Below are positions 8,659-16,833 of a DNA stretch of 32,724 bases, in pieces. The notes below the pieces were generated by a model. The model was given only the letters and a program-made list of their open reading frames with translations, did not search any database and was not told where the DNA came from. Every line of letters begins with the position of its first letter. Positions within the stretch are counted from its first letter, which is position 1. The position numbers and the translations under genes are program-made. Source of the stretch: Bacteroidota bacterium (lineage in GTDB: Bacteria > Bacteroidota > Bacteroidia > Sphingobacteriales > Sphingobacteriaceae); NCBI GenBank assembly GCA_013286985.1, contig JABDEQ010000022.1, positions 1 through 32,724 of the forward strand, written 5' to 3'.

Positions 8659-8776
8659 ACCTTGTGTCCTCACTAACATTTCTAGATGGTTTAACCACTA
8701 GCAACATTAATCAGAGATTAAGGAAATCCATTAGAATACTTGATAAGTTATTTACTACGAATGTTTATATTTAAAA

Positions 8777-9217
8777 ATGATAAATGACAAACTTTTAGTT
8801 GCATTTATTGCAGGTTTCTTTACTTTGGCAGCAAGCATCATTGCGGCAGTTATTGCATACATCATACAAAAGCGCCTTGAACGTATTAAACAGAATGCAA
8901 ACTTAAAAGTACAAGCATATGTTGATTACATAAAAGGTATTGCTGGAGTAGCGGCAGGTCCCAATATAGATAAACATAAGATGGCTGAGTTCAATTCGTT
9001 GATTTTAGATGCAAAAATGAGAATAGCAATGTATGGAAGTCCAGATGCAGTAAAAACACTAGCTAACTTTTGTGCCAACGGAAATGAAATGAGCGGTAGA
9101 GATGGTATACACAGATTTCTGACAGCTATAGCTATTATGAGGAGAGATTTCGATAAAAGTGAGATAAGCGAGGATGATCTATACAGGTTGTTGTACAAAG
9201 CCCATCCGTCACATTAA
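8777..9217 (+). CDS. Small membrane-anchored protein of unknown function
   Basis: I do not recognise this 146-residue protein. A single N-terminal membrane helix (LLVAFIAGFFTLAASIIAAVIAYII) is followed by a basic stop (QKRLERIKQ) and a soluble, mostly helical domain of about 110 residues. That domain has several Met-rich or acidic helices, ending in EISEDDLYRLLYKAHPSH. No catalytic motif is visible. The codon use is more AT-rich than that of neighbouring housekeeping genes. The gene lies between the M13 terminator and the GIY-YIG gene, in the segment beside tRNA-Ser, which suggests accessory DNA. Confidence 0.65.
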   Translation: MINDKLLVAFIAGFFTLAASIIAAVIAYIIQKRLERIKQNANLKVQAYVDYIKGIAGVAAGPNIDKHKMAEFNSLILDAKMRIAMYGSPDAVKTLANFCANGNEMSGRDGIHRFLTAIAIMRRDFDKSEISEDDLYRLLYKAHPSH

Positions 9218-9236
9218 CATCTAATCATAAACTGGT

Positions 9237-9295
9237 CGAAGTTTAGCGTGAGCGTAACTTCGTCCTCCAATTTAGCAAGCATTCTACTTGCTAAA
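9237..9295. repeat. Two adjacent intergenic hairpins beside the GIY-YIG gene
   Basis: Hairpin one has arms CGAAGTT (9237-9243) and AACTTCG (9256-9262), with GCGTGAGCG in the loop. Hairpin two has arms TTTAGCAAG (9271-9279) and CTTGCTAAA (9287-9295) with a seven-base loop. Neither is followed by a T-run in the direction of the gene it follows, so they are not ordinary terminators. Confidence 0.6.
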
Positions 9296-9301
9296 AAAAG
9301 C

Positions 9302-9541
9302 CTAAAATAAATACTTTATCGCAAACGCTCTTCCCGAACCCGATTTGAGATAACGTTCAAATTCATACGCCTTATACCTATCGGGAAAAGAGCAACACCA
9401 AACTAATTTTAACGGAAGATGTGATTTGGTGAACGTAACACGCCCTTTTTTGTGACGGGAAAATCTCTCTTTAAGGTTTACGGTACACCCAACATAATGC
9501 TTACCATTATTAAGCTCAAGGATATAGACATAGTACCACAT
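9302..9541 (-). CDS. Single-domain GIY-YIG nuclease family protein
   Basis: This 79-residue protein is a bare GIY-YIG domain: YYVYILELNNGKHYVGCT supplies the GIY and YIG strands. A catalytic-type Arg follows in LKERFSRHKKGR, and the family's Glu is in AYEFERYLKSGSG. Members of this UPF0213-like group are common in Bacteroidota, and I recall them as often lying near tRNA genes. The reaction is presumed to be DNA strand cleavage, but the cellular role is not known. It lies downstream of tRNA-Ser on the same strand, separated by a terminator. Two hairpins sit just past its stop. Confidence 0.85.
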   Translation of the reverse strand: MWYYVYILELNNGKHYVGCTVNLKERFSRHKKGRVTFTKSHLPLKLVWCCSFPDRYKAYEFERYLKSGSGRAFAIKYLF

Positions 9542-9573
9542 AATAAGGTTTCCGGTTGGCGGCTAAAATAAAA

Positions 9574-9608
9574 AAAGCCCGATGAAACATAAAATCTCAT
9601 CGGGCTTT
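9574..9608 (-). terminator. Terminator downstream of tRNA-Ser
   Basis: Arms AAAGCCCGATGA (9574-9585) and TCATCGGGCTTT (9597-9608) pair perfectly over 12 bp with an 11-base loop. On the minus strand the stem is followed by a run of T, which fits the end of the tRNA-Ser transcript. T-rich sequence on the other side could make it bidirectional. Confidence 0.8.
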
Positions 9609-9667
9609 AAATTTTCTTTTTTTCACAAACTGCTGGCGAGGTTCTCCCCAAACATTCTGCTCGGCGA

Positions 9668-9734
9668 GCGAAGCCAGCCTTCGCAGTCTACTGGCGGATT
9701 TCATCCGCCGTAGCCAGCTTCGGCTGGCGAAGGC
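9668..9734. repeat. Cluster of three GC-rich hairpins abutting the tRNA-Ser 3' end
   Basis: Three perfect stems lie side by side: GCGAAG/CTTCGC (9668-9684), GGCGGA/TCCGCC (9693-9709) and GCCAGC/GCTGGC with a TTCG loop (9713-9728). In addition GCCTTCGC (9677-9684) can pair with GCGAAGGC (9727-9734). This looks like a REP-type palindromic element and is much more GC-rich than its surroundings. Confidence 0.65.
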
Positions 9735-9820
9735 GGAGAGAGAGGGATTCGAACCCTCGGTACCGTTGCCAGTACGACAGTTTAGCAAACTGTTCCTTTC
9801 GGCCACTCAGGCATCTCTCC
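9734..9820 (-). tRNA. tRNA-Ser (anticodon GCU)
   Basis: The minus strand gives an 87-base class II tRNA. The acceptor arms GGAGAGA and TCTCTCC pair over seven bases. The D-arm contains TGCCTGAGTGGCCGAAAGG. The anticodon arm CAGTTTGCTAAACTG carries GCT. A long variable arm follows, and the T-arm contains GGGTTCGAATCCC. CCA is not fully encoded (GCC follows the acceptor). A consensus promoter lies 36 bp upstream. Confidence 0.95.
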
Positions 9821-9856
9821 GTATTTTATTTCTATAGTCCCTTTTTTTCGGGATTG

Positions 9857-9886
9857 CAAATATAGCAATTAGGTTATGCCGTCAAA
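9857..9886 (-). promoter_or_regulatory. Consensus Bacteroidota promoter of tRNA-Ser
   Basis: On the minus strand TTTG (9886-9883), an 18-base spacer and TATATTTG (9864-9857) match both the -33 and -7 elements. This is the best promoter match found in the window. Confidence 0.75.
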
Positions 9887-9902
9887 AAAAAAAGTGTTTT
9901 TT

Positions 9903-11969
9903 CTAGTAATCTATTCTTACGTGGTAAATACTCATCAGCATTCGTTTAAAAATAGTTTTTATCGTTTCAATATCTTTCAACGTTATATTACTGTCTTTCA
10001 ACTGGTTCTGATCAAGTTTGTATTTTACAATGCGGTCAACCAGGTTGCTTATCGAAGCTTCGTCGGGTTCTTTTAATGCTCTTGAAGCAGCCTCAACCGA
10101 GTCGGCAAGCATCAAAACACCGCCTTCTTTTGAGAAAGGTACCGGTCCCGGATACCTGAAAGTGTTCTCATCAACGAATTTTTCGGGGAAATTTTTCAAA
10201 AACGACTGGTAAAAATAATCGGCCCGGGTATCACCGTGATGCGTTCGTATAAAGTCAATCACAATTTCGGGCAGATTGGCTTTCCGCGCCATTTCAATGC
10301 CCTTGCTCACATGCCTGATGATGATCTGCGCACTCTCCTGGTACGACAACTTATCATGCGGATTAAAACCCGGACTTTGGTTCTCAATAAAATATAGCGG
10401 ATTTTCAATTTTGCCAATATCATGATACAAGGCTCCTGCCCTAACCAGTAAAGCATTGCCACCTATGGAGTAAATAGCATTTTCGGCCAGGTTGGCCACC
10501 TGTAATGAATGCTGAAAGGTGCCGGGGGCAGTAAAGGCCATTTCGCGCAGTAAAGGCGCGTTGGTATTGGTGAGCTCAATAAGGGTAATATCTGATGTAA
10601 TGGCAAATATCTTCTCAAAAATGTAAATCAACGGGTAAGCCAGCAGCGTGAGCAGCACACTCACCACAAAGGGAACGAAGTCCATCAAGTCAAAATTCCT
10701 GAAACTACCCTCGCGGATCAGCGATATCCCCAAAAAAGCAACAAAATAACTGACCGTAATAATCAGTGCCGATATCAGGAACTGCTCGCGTCTGATCAGA
10801 TTTTTTATACTATAAATAGAAACCATACCCGCGGTGATCTCAAAATAAGCAAATTCAAAGCTGTTGGGCACAAAAAAACCGGCAATTAATACCACCAGCA
10901 AGTGTATGTTGAGCGCCAAACGTGTATCAAACAAAATCCGGATGATGATGGGAACTATACAGTACGGTATAAAATACAGGTTGGGCAACTGTAGCTTAAT
11001 AGCCAATGAAAGCGTGCCCAGCATGGCAGTAATTACCAGTAAAATTAAACTCACCAAACGGTTATCTTCATAAATATCCTTACGGAACAAGTATAAAAAC
11101 ACCATCAGCAAGGTAATGGCAATGGCTACCAGCAAAAACTGTCCCAGCAACACCAGTCGCCGGTCGCCGTTTATCCGGGCGTTGTCTTCAAATGCCTTTT
11201 TGAACGATTGCAGTTTCTGATAAACTTCATCACTCACAACAGAACCTTTTGAAATTATAACCTCACCTTTCTGCACCATGCCCCTTGTTGTCGAAAGGCC
11301 ATCCAACACCTCTTTTTCCAGGCGCGATGTTAATTTATTATCATAGCTCAAATTATACTGCAAACGGTTGCTGAGCAGATCCAGCAAAAAGGCTTTGTCA
11401 ATATCTGTGCGTGCACTTAATACTTTGTCGCAATAGGCCAACGCTTTCTCTTTGGTAAATAAGTCGGTCGTATTTTTATCCGTAGCAACATTTTTATTTA
11501 AAATAGTGACAGAATAATTCTCGGAACCTTGCTGATACTTGGCATTAAGCATCAAAATGCCCCTGTTATAAATTTCATTTAACAGGTTGCTTCCGGCAGC
11601 AATATAATTGGCTTTCTGCCTGTTGTTAAATCCCGAATTGTGCCACTTTATTTCCAGGTCATTTTTAAAACCATCTATTTCATGGCCGCCCATATCTTCA
11701 TCTAACTGGTAAATGGGTGTAATACTGCCAAGCGCAGTTTTCTGATCGGCCTCAATTTCCTCGGGGGTTTTTAATATGGCAAAATTATAGGGCGATATCA
11801 GCTCCTTTTGATTCCATATCCGTCCTTTTTCAATATCGTAACTAAATTTCGCCTGTTTTGGAAGTGTAAAAACAATTACACAAACGCTGGCCAGCATCAT
11901 AAAAAACTTAAGATTACGGGAGTATTTCCGTAAAATAGCCTTTTGGCGCGTTGAAGATAATTTTGCCAT
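9903..11969 (-). CDS. 7TM-HD family phosphodiesterase (PgpH-like, probable c-di-AMP hydrolase)
   Basis: This membrane protein has a cytoplasmic HD phosphodiesterase domain. The first membrane helix (FFMMLASVCVIVFTLP, about residues 22-37) is followed by an extracellular 7TMR-HDED domain (about 50-270). A cluster of about seven membrane helices follows (about 275-455). The HD domain starts around residue 480, with PGTFQHSLQVANLAE, then AGALYHDIGKIENPLYF, then HHGDTRADYFY and the ADSVEAASRAL motif. PgpH of this build hydrolyses the second messenger c-di-AMP; substrate identity here is inferred from the architecture. The length of 688 residues is usual. The ATG is supported by an upstream TAnnTTTG box. 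The gene stands alone and diverges from the thiolase gene. Confidence 0.92.
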   Translation of the reverse strand: MAKLSSTRQKAILRKYSRNLKFFMMLASVCVIVFTLPKQAKFSYDIEKGRIWNQKELISPYNFAILKTPEEIEADQKTALGSITPIYQLDEDMGGHEIDGFKNDLEIKWHNSGFNNRQKANYIAAGSNLLNEIYNRGILMLNAKYQQGSENYSVTILNKNVATDKNTTDLFTKEKALAYCDKVLSARTDIDKAFLLDLLSNRLQYNLSYDNKLTSRLEKEVLDGLSTTRGMVQKGEVIISKGSVVSDEVYQKLQSFKKAFEDNARINGDRRLVLLGQFLLVAIAITLLMVFLYLFRKDIYEDNRLVSLILLVITAMLGTLSLAIKLQLPNLYFIPYCIVPIIIRILFDTRLALNIHLLVVLIAGFFVPNSFEFAYFEITAGMVSIYSIKNLIRREQFLISALIITVSYFVAFLGISLIREGSFRNFDLMDFVPFVVSVLLTLLAYPLIYIFEKIFAITSDITLIELTNTNAPLLREMAFTAPGTFQHSLQVANLAENAIYSIGGNALLVRAGALYHDIGKIENPLYFIENQSPGFNPHDKLSYQESAQIIIRHVSKGIEMARKANLPEIVIDFIRTHHGDTRADYFYQSFLKNFPEKFVDENTFRYPGPVPFSKEGGVLMLADSVEAASRALKEPDEASISNLVDRIVKYKLDQNQLKDSNITLKDIETIKTIFKRMLMSIYHVRIDY

Positions 11970-11986
11970 CTATGTTTGTAACCCCG

Positions 11987-11994
11987 CAAAAATA
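11987..11994 (-). promoter_or_regulatory. -7 promoter element of the 7TM-HD gene
   Basis: The minus strand reads TATTTTTG, an exact TAnnTTTG, 17 bp before the ATG at 11969. The -33 box is unclear. Confidence 0.5.
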
Positions 11995-12098
11995 ATATAA
12001 GTTTCTGTTATAAGCAGTTTTTCTTATTGATGGGGCCTTTGCTAAATTAAAAAATGAATTTCCATACAATATTTACGATGCATGCATAGTAAATATAT

Positions 12099-12106
12099 TA
12101 ACTTTG
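12099..12106 (+). promoter_or_regulatory. -7 promoter element of the thiolase gene
   Basis: TAACTTTG is an exact TAnnTTTG, 23 bp before the ATG at 12130. The -33 box is unclear. Confidence 0.5.
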
Positions 12107-12129
12107 TCGTCCGCTTTTAATATTATTTT

Positions 12130-13308
12130 ATGAGAGAAGTAGTAATTGTTTCAGCAACCCGTACCCCTATCGGTAGTTTCGGAGGTAGTTTAGCCAGTTT
12201 ATCGGCCACGCAACTTGGCGCGGTAGTTATAAAATCGGCCATTGAAAAAGCCGGTCTTAAAGCTGACCAAATACAAGAGGTTTATATGGGCAATGTATTA
12301 TCGGCCAATTTGGGGCAGGCACCGGCAACCCAGGCGGCCATATTTGCCGGTTTACCCTATTTACCGGCCACTACCATTAATAAAGTATGTGCATCGGGGA
12401 TGAAAGCTATTATGCTGGCGGCCCAAAGTATAGCACTGGGTCAAAATGATATTGTTTTGGCAGGCGGTATGGAAAGCATGAGCAATGTGCCCTATTACCT
12501 GGATAAGGCCCGCAATGGATACAGACTTGGCAATGGACAACTAACCGACGGACTGATAAAAGATGGTTTATGGGATGTTTATAATGATTATCACATGGGC
12601 TCGGCAGCCGAATTATGCGCTGCAGAATGCAATATAAGCCGCGAGGATCAGGATACATTTGCCATTGAATCATATAAAAGAGCACAAAAGGCGCAGGGGG
12701 ATGGTAAATTTAAAGAAGAGATTACTCCCGTTGAATTAAAAGACAAAAAAGGCGACATCACTTTATTTGCTGATGACGAAGAACCCAATGCCGTTAAGTT
12801 TGATAAAATTCCGGGTTTAAAACCTGTATTTAAAAAAGACGGTACAGTTACCGCAGCTAATGCATCAACATTAAATGATGGTGCTGCCGCCTTGATTTTA
12901 ATGAGCAAAGAAAAAGCAGAAGAACTTGGCATAAAGCCATTAGCTAAAATAGTTTCTTATGCTGATGCACAACAGGCACCGGAGTGGTTCACCACAGCGC
13001 CTTCAAAGGCTATTCCTTTGGCACTGCACAGAGCAGGTTTATCAACCCAGCAAATAGATTATTTTGAAATTAACGAAGCTTTTTCTGTTGTTTCCATCGC
13101 CAATAATCAGCTTTTAAAAATTGATGCGGCAAAGGTGAATGTCAACGGGGGTGCCGTGGCTTTAGGGCATCCGCTGGGTGCTTCGGGAGCCCGCATCATA
13201 GTAACTTTACTTAGTGTATTGAACCAAAATAACCGAAAATACGGCGCTGCCGGAATTTGTAATGGCGGAGGCGGAGCAAGCGCAATGGTTATTGAAAATT
13301 TGCGTTAA
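12130..13308 (+). CDS. Acetyl-CoA C-acyltransferase (thiolase)
   Basis: This is a cytoplasmic type II thiolase that condenses two acetyl-CoA to acetoacetyl-CoA, or runs the reverse cleavage in fatty-acid and amino-acid breakdown. All active-site blocks are present: the nucleophile Cys87 in NKVCASGMKA, the NEAFSVVS block, the catalytic His in GGAVALGHPLGASGAR, and the second Cys in GICNGGGGASA. The length of 392 residues is standard. An AtoB-type acetyl-CoA acetyltransferase is most likely, but a broader beta-ketothiolase cannot be excluded by eye. It starts an apparent two-gene unit with the secreted protein gene 8 bp downstream. Confidence 0.95.
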   Translation: MREVVIVSATRTPIGSFGGSLASLSATQLGAVVIKSAIEKAGLKADQIQEVYMGNVLSANLGQAPATQAAIFAGLPYLPATTINKVCASGMKAIMLAAQSIALGQNDIVLAGGMESMSNVPYYLDKARNGYRLGNGQLTDGLIKDGLWDVYNDYHMGSAAELCAAECNISREDQDTFAIESYKRAQKAQGDGKFKEEITPVELKDKKGDITLFADDEEPNAVKFDKIPGLKPVFKKDGTVTAANASTLNDGAAALILMSKEKAEELGIKPLAKIVSYADAQQAPEWFTTAPSKAIPLALHRAGLSTQQIDYFEINEAFSVVSIANNQLLKIDAAKVNVNGGAVALGHPLGASGARIIVTLLSVLNQNNRKYGAAGICNGGGGASAMVIENLR

Positions 13309-13316
13309 TTAGTAAC

Positions 13317-14225
13317 ATGAAAAAGTTATTGATTATTTGTTTTTTACCGGCCCTTATGCCCTGTTTTATTTTCGCCCAAAAACCTGACGAGAGTCCTACC
13401 GTCAAAAAATTGCATCTGTACGAAGATACCCTGAAACAATTGGGCAAACATTTAATAAACGATACGCTTGATGTGGAACGTAAAAATGCCAACTACGCAT
13501 TCATTAAAACATTAGTGGGCGCATTAAAGGTACCCAACTCATACCTTTACCCTTTTGATTCATTAAAAGCCATCACCATTACCATTTCGCCCGATAATCA
13601 TTTCCGGATTTTAACCTGGCACGTGCAAAACGATGATGGCAGCTACCGCTATTACGGAACCGTACAAATGAACAATGGCAGCGAACTGAAAATGTTCCCG
13701 CTAAATGATTATTCTTCTCAATTAGCCAATCCCGAAGATTCTATCACCAACAACTACAAATGGTACGGCGCTCAGTATTATAAAATTATACATGTTGTTT
13801 CTCCAAAATCATATTATATATTATTGGGATGGAAAGGTTACACGCTAAAGGCAACAAAAAAAGTAATTGATGTGCTTTCTTTTAAGGATGATAAGCCTTT
13901 TTTCGGCATGCCTATTTTTGATGGCCCCAGCAAAACCCGCAAAAGAGTGGTATTTGAATATACCCGCCAGGCATCAATGCTGTTAAGATACGTACCCGAT
14001 CATAACTTAATTGTATTTGACCACCTTTCGCCACCCGATAGGAAATTAAAAGATCAGCTAAACAGCTATGGGCCCGATTTAAGTTACGATGGTTACCTCG
14101 AAAAAAATGGCCGCTGGGCATACGTACAAAACCTGGATATGCGAAATATGCCGGATGTACACGATGATCAGTATATCGACCCAAAAAAGCAGGACGAAGC
14201 TGAAAAAGCTGCTACTGACAACTAA
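13317..14225 (+). CDS. Secreted protein of unknown function, co-transcribed with thiolase
   Basis: This 302-residue protein has a clear signal peptide (KKLLIICFLPALMPCFIFAQ). The mature part has no catalytic motif that I recognise. It is mixed alpha/beta with aromatic-rich stretches such as KWYGAQYYKIIHVVSPKSYY and DHLSPPDRKLKDQL, and ends in a charged tail. Similar exported proteins seem to recur in Sphingobacteriaceae, but I cannot name a family. The 8 bp gap after the thiolase stop suggests translation from the same mRNA, although a functional link between a cytoplasmic thiolase and an exported protein is not obvious. Confidence 0.8.
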   Translation: MKKLLIICFLPALMPCFIFAQKPDESPTVKKLHLYEDTLKQLGKHLINDTLDVERKNANYAFIKTLVGALKVPNSYLYPFDSLKAITITISPDNHFRILTWHVQNDDGSYRYYGTVQMNNGSELKMFPLNDYSSQLANPEDSITNNYKWYGAQYYKIIHVVSPKSYYILLGWKGYTLKATKKVIDVLSFKDDKPFFGMPIFDGPSKTRKRVVFEYTRQASMLLRYVPDHNLIVFDHLSPPDRKLKDQLNSYGPDLSYDGYLEKNGRWAYVQNLDMRNMPDVHDDQYIDPKKQDEAEKAATDN

Positions 14226-14320
14226 ATATGTCAATAATACAGCATACAAATAAATAAGAACTTTAATTAATCAGCAACCAAATATTAACATCATATTTAA
14301 GCGTACAATCAGCATTAAAT

Positions 14321-14349
14321 TTTGATTTACCGGAAATATATTACTTTAG
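14321..14349 (+). promoter_or_regulatory. Promoter of the POT transporter gene
   Basis: TTTG (14321-14324), a 17-base spacer, then TACTTTAG (14342-14349) match the -33 element exactly and seven of eight positions of the -7 element. The start codon lies 20 bp further on. Confidence 0.55.
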
Positions 14350-14369
14350 CAAAATTTTTAATTTAAATA

Positions 14370-15857
14370 ATGGAAGAAACAATCCCGGCCTCGGCACCCG
14401 TTAAGTCAAGATTCCCCAAAAGTGTTCCCTATATTATTGGGAATGAAGCTGCAGAGCGATTCAGCTTTTATGGAATGCGCTCCATACTTACCCTGTTTTT
14501 AGTAAAACAGTTTTTTAATCCTACGGGCAATGCCGCGTTATCCCAACAGGCCGACGCACATGCCAACAAGCTAAATCACCTGTTTGTAATGGTTGCATAC
14601 GCGCTGCCATTTGTGGGCGGCATGGTGGCCGACTGGTTTACCGGCAAATACAAGCTCATATTGTATATCTCTATGGTTTACTGCCTGGGGCATCTTTTAT
14701 TATCAATGTTCGATGCCAGCCTTGGTGGCTTTGAAATCGGCATGCTCGTGGTTGCTATTGGTGCGGGTGGCATAAAATCATGCGTCTCGGCCAACGTTGG
14801 TGATCAATTTGATGCCAGCAACCAGGATTTGCTTTCGAAGATTTACGGCTGGTTCTATTTCAGCATCAATGCCGGCTCCATGTTGTCAACCATAGCTATT
14901 CCAATTACCTATCGCCTATATGGGCCTAAATGGGCTTTCGGTGTCCCGGGTATATTGATGGCGCTGGCCACCATAATATTTTTCATGGGCCGCAAATTAT
15001 ATGTAAAAGTTCCGCCGCAGGGCGTTAACCGCAATAACCTGGTATTTATAACATTTTATGCATTAACCCATATGGGGCAACGCAAACCGGGCCAGTCGCT
15101 GCTTGACGTTGCCAAAGGCCCGTTCGATCCTGAGAAGGTAGAGGGCATGAAAGCCGTTTACCGCGTAATGGCCGTGTTCTTTTTCGCATTGGCATTCTGG
15201 GCAGTTTGGGATCAATGCTTATCTGAATGGACCCTTTATGCCGCTAAATCAGACCGCAATATCAATCTTGGCTTTACTTCATTCATTATTGATCCGGGTT
15301 CGGTATCAACGTTTAATACTATTTTCCTGATGATATTTATAGTATTTTTCAACTATGTAGTATACCCATGGTTTGACAAGATTGGCTTAAAAACCACTCC
15401 ATTGCGCAGGCTTGGTCTCGGCTTAATTTTAACTGCGTTATCGTTCGTGGTAATTGCCTTTACACACAATAGTATCGAGCACGGCGGCACGCCATCAATT
15501 TGGTGGCAGATATTTGCATTTATGATTCTTTCAGCTGCTGAAGTATTGGTATCAATTACCGGTCTGGAATACGCTTATACGCATTCGCCAAAATCAATGA
15601 AAAGCACCATGACCGGGCTCTGGCTCCTGGTGGTATCCTTTGGCAATCTTATTACCGCCGTTGTTAATAGTTTTATCGAACATGGCGGCTGGTGGGCGCG
15701 TAACCTTAAAGGTGCAAACTACGAATGGTTCTTCGTGATATTTATTTGCGTGTTTGTGGTGGCATTCCTGTTTATTTCGCCGCGACTGAAGGAACGCAAC
15801 TACATTACCGATCCTTATATTGACAATCAGGTAATTGCAGATACACACCAACTGTAA
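14370..15857 (+). CDS. POT-family proton-coupled oligopeptide transporter
   Basis: This inner-membrane major-facilitator transporter takes up di- and tripeptides with protons. The family signature is near the N-terminus: IGNEAAERFSFYGMRSILTL, including the E-x-x-E/R-F-x-Y-Y-G-type proton-binding motif (here ERFSFYG). The second PTR2 signature region is GAGGIKSCVSANVGDQF followed by FYFSINAGSMLS. About 12 to 14 membrane helices are predicted over 495 residues, which is normal. It is flanked by its own promoter and a terminator, so it is monocistronic. Confidence 0.93.
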   Translation: MEETIPASAPVKSRFPKSVPYIIGNEAAERFSFYGMRSILTLFLVKQFFNPTGNAALSQQADAHANKLNHLFVMVAYALPFVGGMVADWFTGKYKLILYISMVYCLGHLLLSMFDASLGGFEIGMLVVAIGAGGIKSCVSANVGDQFDASNQDLLSKIYGWFYFSINAGSMLSTIAIPITYRLYGPKWAFGVPGILMALATIIFFMGRKLYVKVPPQGVNRNNLVFITFYALTHMGQRKPGQSLLDVAKGPFDPEKVEGMKAVYRVMAVFFFALAFWAVWDQCLSEWTLYAAKSDRNINLGFTSFIIDPGSVSTFNTIFLMIFIVFFNYVVYPWFDKIGLKTTPLRRLGLGLILTALSFVVIAFTHNSIEHGGTPSIWWQIFAFMILSAAEVLVSITGLEYAYTHSPKSMKSTMTGLWLLVVSFGNLITAVVNSFIEHGGWWARNLKGANYEWFFVIFICVFVVAFLFISPRLKERNYITDPYIDNQVIADTHQL

Positions 15858-15873
15858 ATTTGGTGCATTATGT

Positions 15874-15911
15874 AAAAAAGCAGTGAGGTGAAAATACTTT
15901 ACTGCTTTTTT
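15874..15911 (+). terminator. Terminator after the POT transporter
   Basis: Arms AAAAAAGCAGT (15874-15884) and ACTGCTTTTTT (15901-15911) pair perfectly over 11 bp, followed by more T. Confidence 0.8.
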
Positions 15912-15968
15912 ATTTTTAATGCTGGCAAAATCAATTAATTTTACCCACTCTTTATTATATTTTTTTCA

Positions 15969-16700
15969 GTGCCAGATAGCATAGTTATTATCCCGACTTA
16001 CAATGAAAAAGAAAACATCGAGCGCATGATTCGCCGGGTGTTCTCTTTACCCCATGATTTTCATTTGTTGATTATTGATGATGGATCGCCAGACGGCACT
16101 CAAAATATAGTTAAACAATTGCAGCTCGAATATCCCGAACGGCTGTTTATAGAAGAACGCGCCGGCAAACAAGGATTAGGTACTGCCTATATTCACGGCT
16201 TTAAATGGGCCATTGCGCACAATTACGATTACATTTTTGAAATGGATGCCGATTTCTCGCACAATCCTGATGATTTATTAAGATTGAGAGAGGCCTGTGT
16301 TGAAGGCGCTGATGCTGCCATCGGTTCACGATACATAAACGGCGTAAATGTGGTTAACTGGCCCATGAGCCGTGTACTGATGAGTTATTTCGCTTCGGTT
16401 TATGTACGTTTTATAACCGGCATTGATATTCAGGATTCTACCGCCGGGTTTATGTGCTACAAACGAAGAGTATTTGACACGCTCGATTTGAACAAAATAA
16501 AGTTTGTGGGCTATGCATTTCAAATCGAAATGAAATATACCACTTTAAAACACGGCTATAAATTAGTGGAAGTACCTATTATATTTACTGATCGTACGGC
16601 CGGCACATCAAAAATGTCGACAAGTATTTTTCGCGAAGCTTTTTTTGGCGTTATCCAGATGAAGATCAACTCTATTTTCAGGAAATATCCTGAAGGATAG
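15969..16700 (+). CDS. GT2 glycosyltransferase, dolichyl-phosphate mannose synthase-like
   Basis: This enzyme transfers a sugar from a nucleotide sugar to a polyprenyl phosphate, or acts in a related envelope-glycan step. The GT-A fold is clear: VIIPTYNEKENIERMIRRVF, the DDGSPDGT nucleotide loop, and EMDADFSHNPDDLLRL with the metal-binding DxD-type motif. The DSTAGFMCYKRRVF and FTDRTAGTSKMS blocks are typical of DPM1-like proteins. There is no C-terminal membrane domain, so at 243 residues it is the short soluble form. The start codon is GTG; no ATG fits, and the family starts with this MPDSIVIIPTYNE block. The gene follows the POT terminator by 57 bp. Confidence 0.93.
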   Translation: MPDSIVIIPTYNEKENIERMIRRVFSLPHDFHLLIIDDGSPDGTQNIVKQLQLEYPERLFIEERAGKQGLGTAYIHGFKWAIAHNYDYIFEMDADFSHNPDDLLRLREACVEGADAAIGSRYINGVNVVNWPMSRVLMSYFASVYVRFITGIDIQDSTAGFMCYKRRVFDTLDLNKIKFVGYAFQIEMKYTTLKHGYKLVEVPIIFTDRTAGTSKMSTSIFREAFFGVIQMKINSIFRKYPEG

Positions 16701-16751
16701 AGGCTGGAAGTTAGGGATAAGTGATTAGCCAAAAAAATGATGCATATTTAA

Positions 16752-16759
16752 TAGCTTTG
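16752..16759 (+). promoter_or_regulatory. -7 promoter element of the ruvB unit
   Basis: TAGCTTTG is an exact TAnnTTTG, 80 bp before the ruvB ATG. The -33 box is unclear. Confidence 0.4.
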
Positions 16760-16806
16760 ATCATTGAAAACAAACTCCGGGCAAAAACATTAAAATAAAG
16801 AACTGA

Positions 16807-16833
16807 TCTCTGATCACTAGTCTCTAATCACTA
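16807..16833. repeat. Tandem 14-base direct repeat in the ruvB leader
   Basis: TCTCTGATCACTA (16807-16819) and TCTCTAATCACTA (16821-16833) differ at one base and end six bases before the ruvB start codon. A related AAGTGATTAG lies near 16719-16728. Confidence 0.55.

Noticed and set aside
9237..9300. Hairpins read as a CRISPR or tandem repeat array
   Set aside because: There are only two different hairpins, no regularly spaced identical repeats and no cas gene.
9597..9806. 69-residue minus-strand frame
   Set aside because: It is the translation of the tRNA-Ser gene and the hairpin cluster, not a protein.
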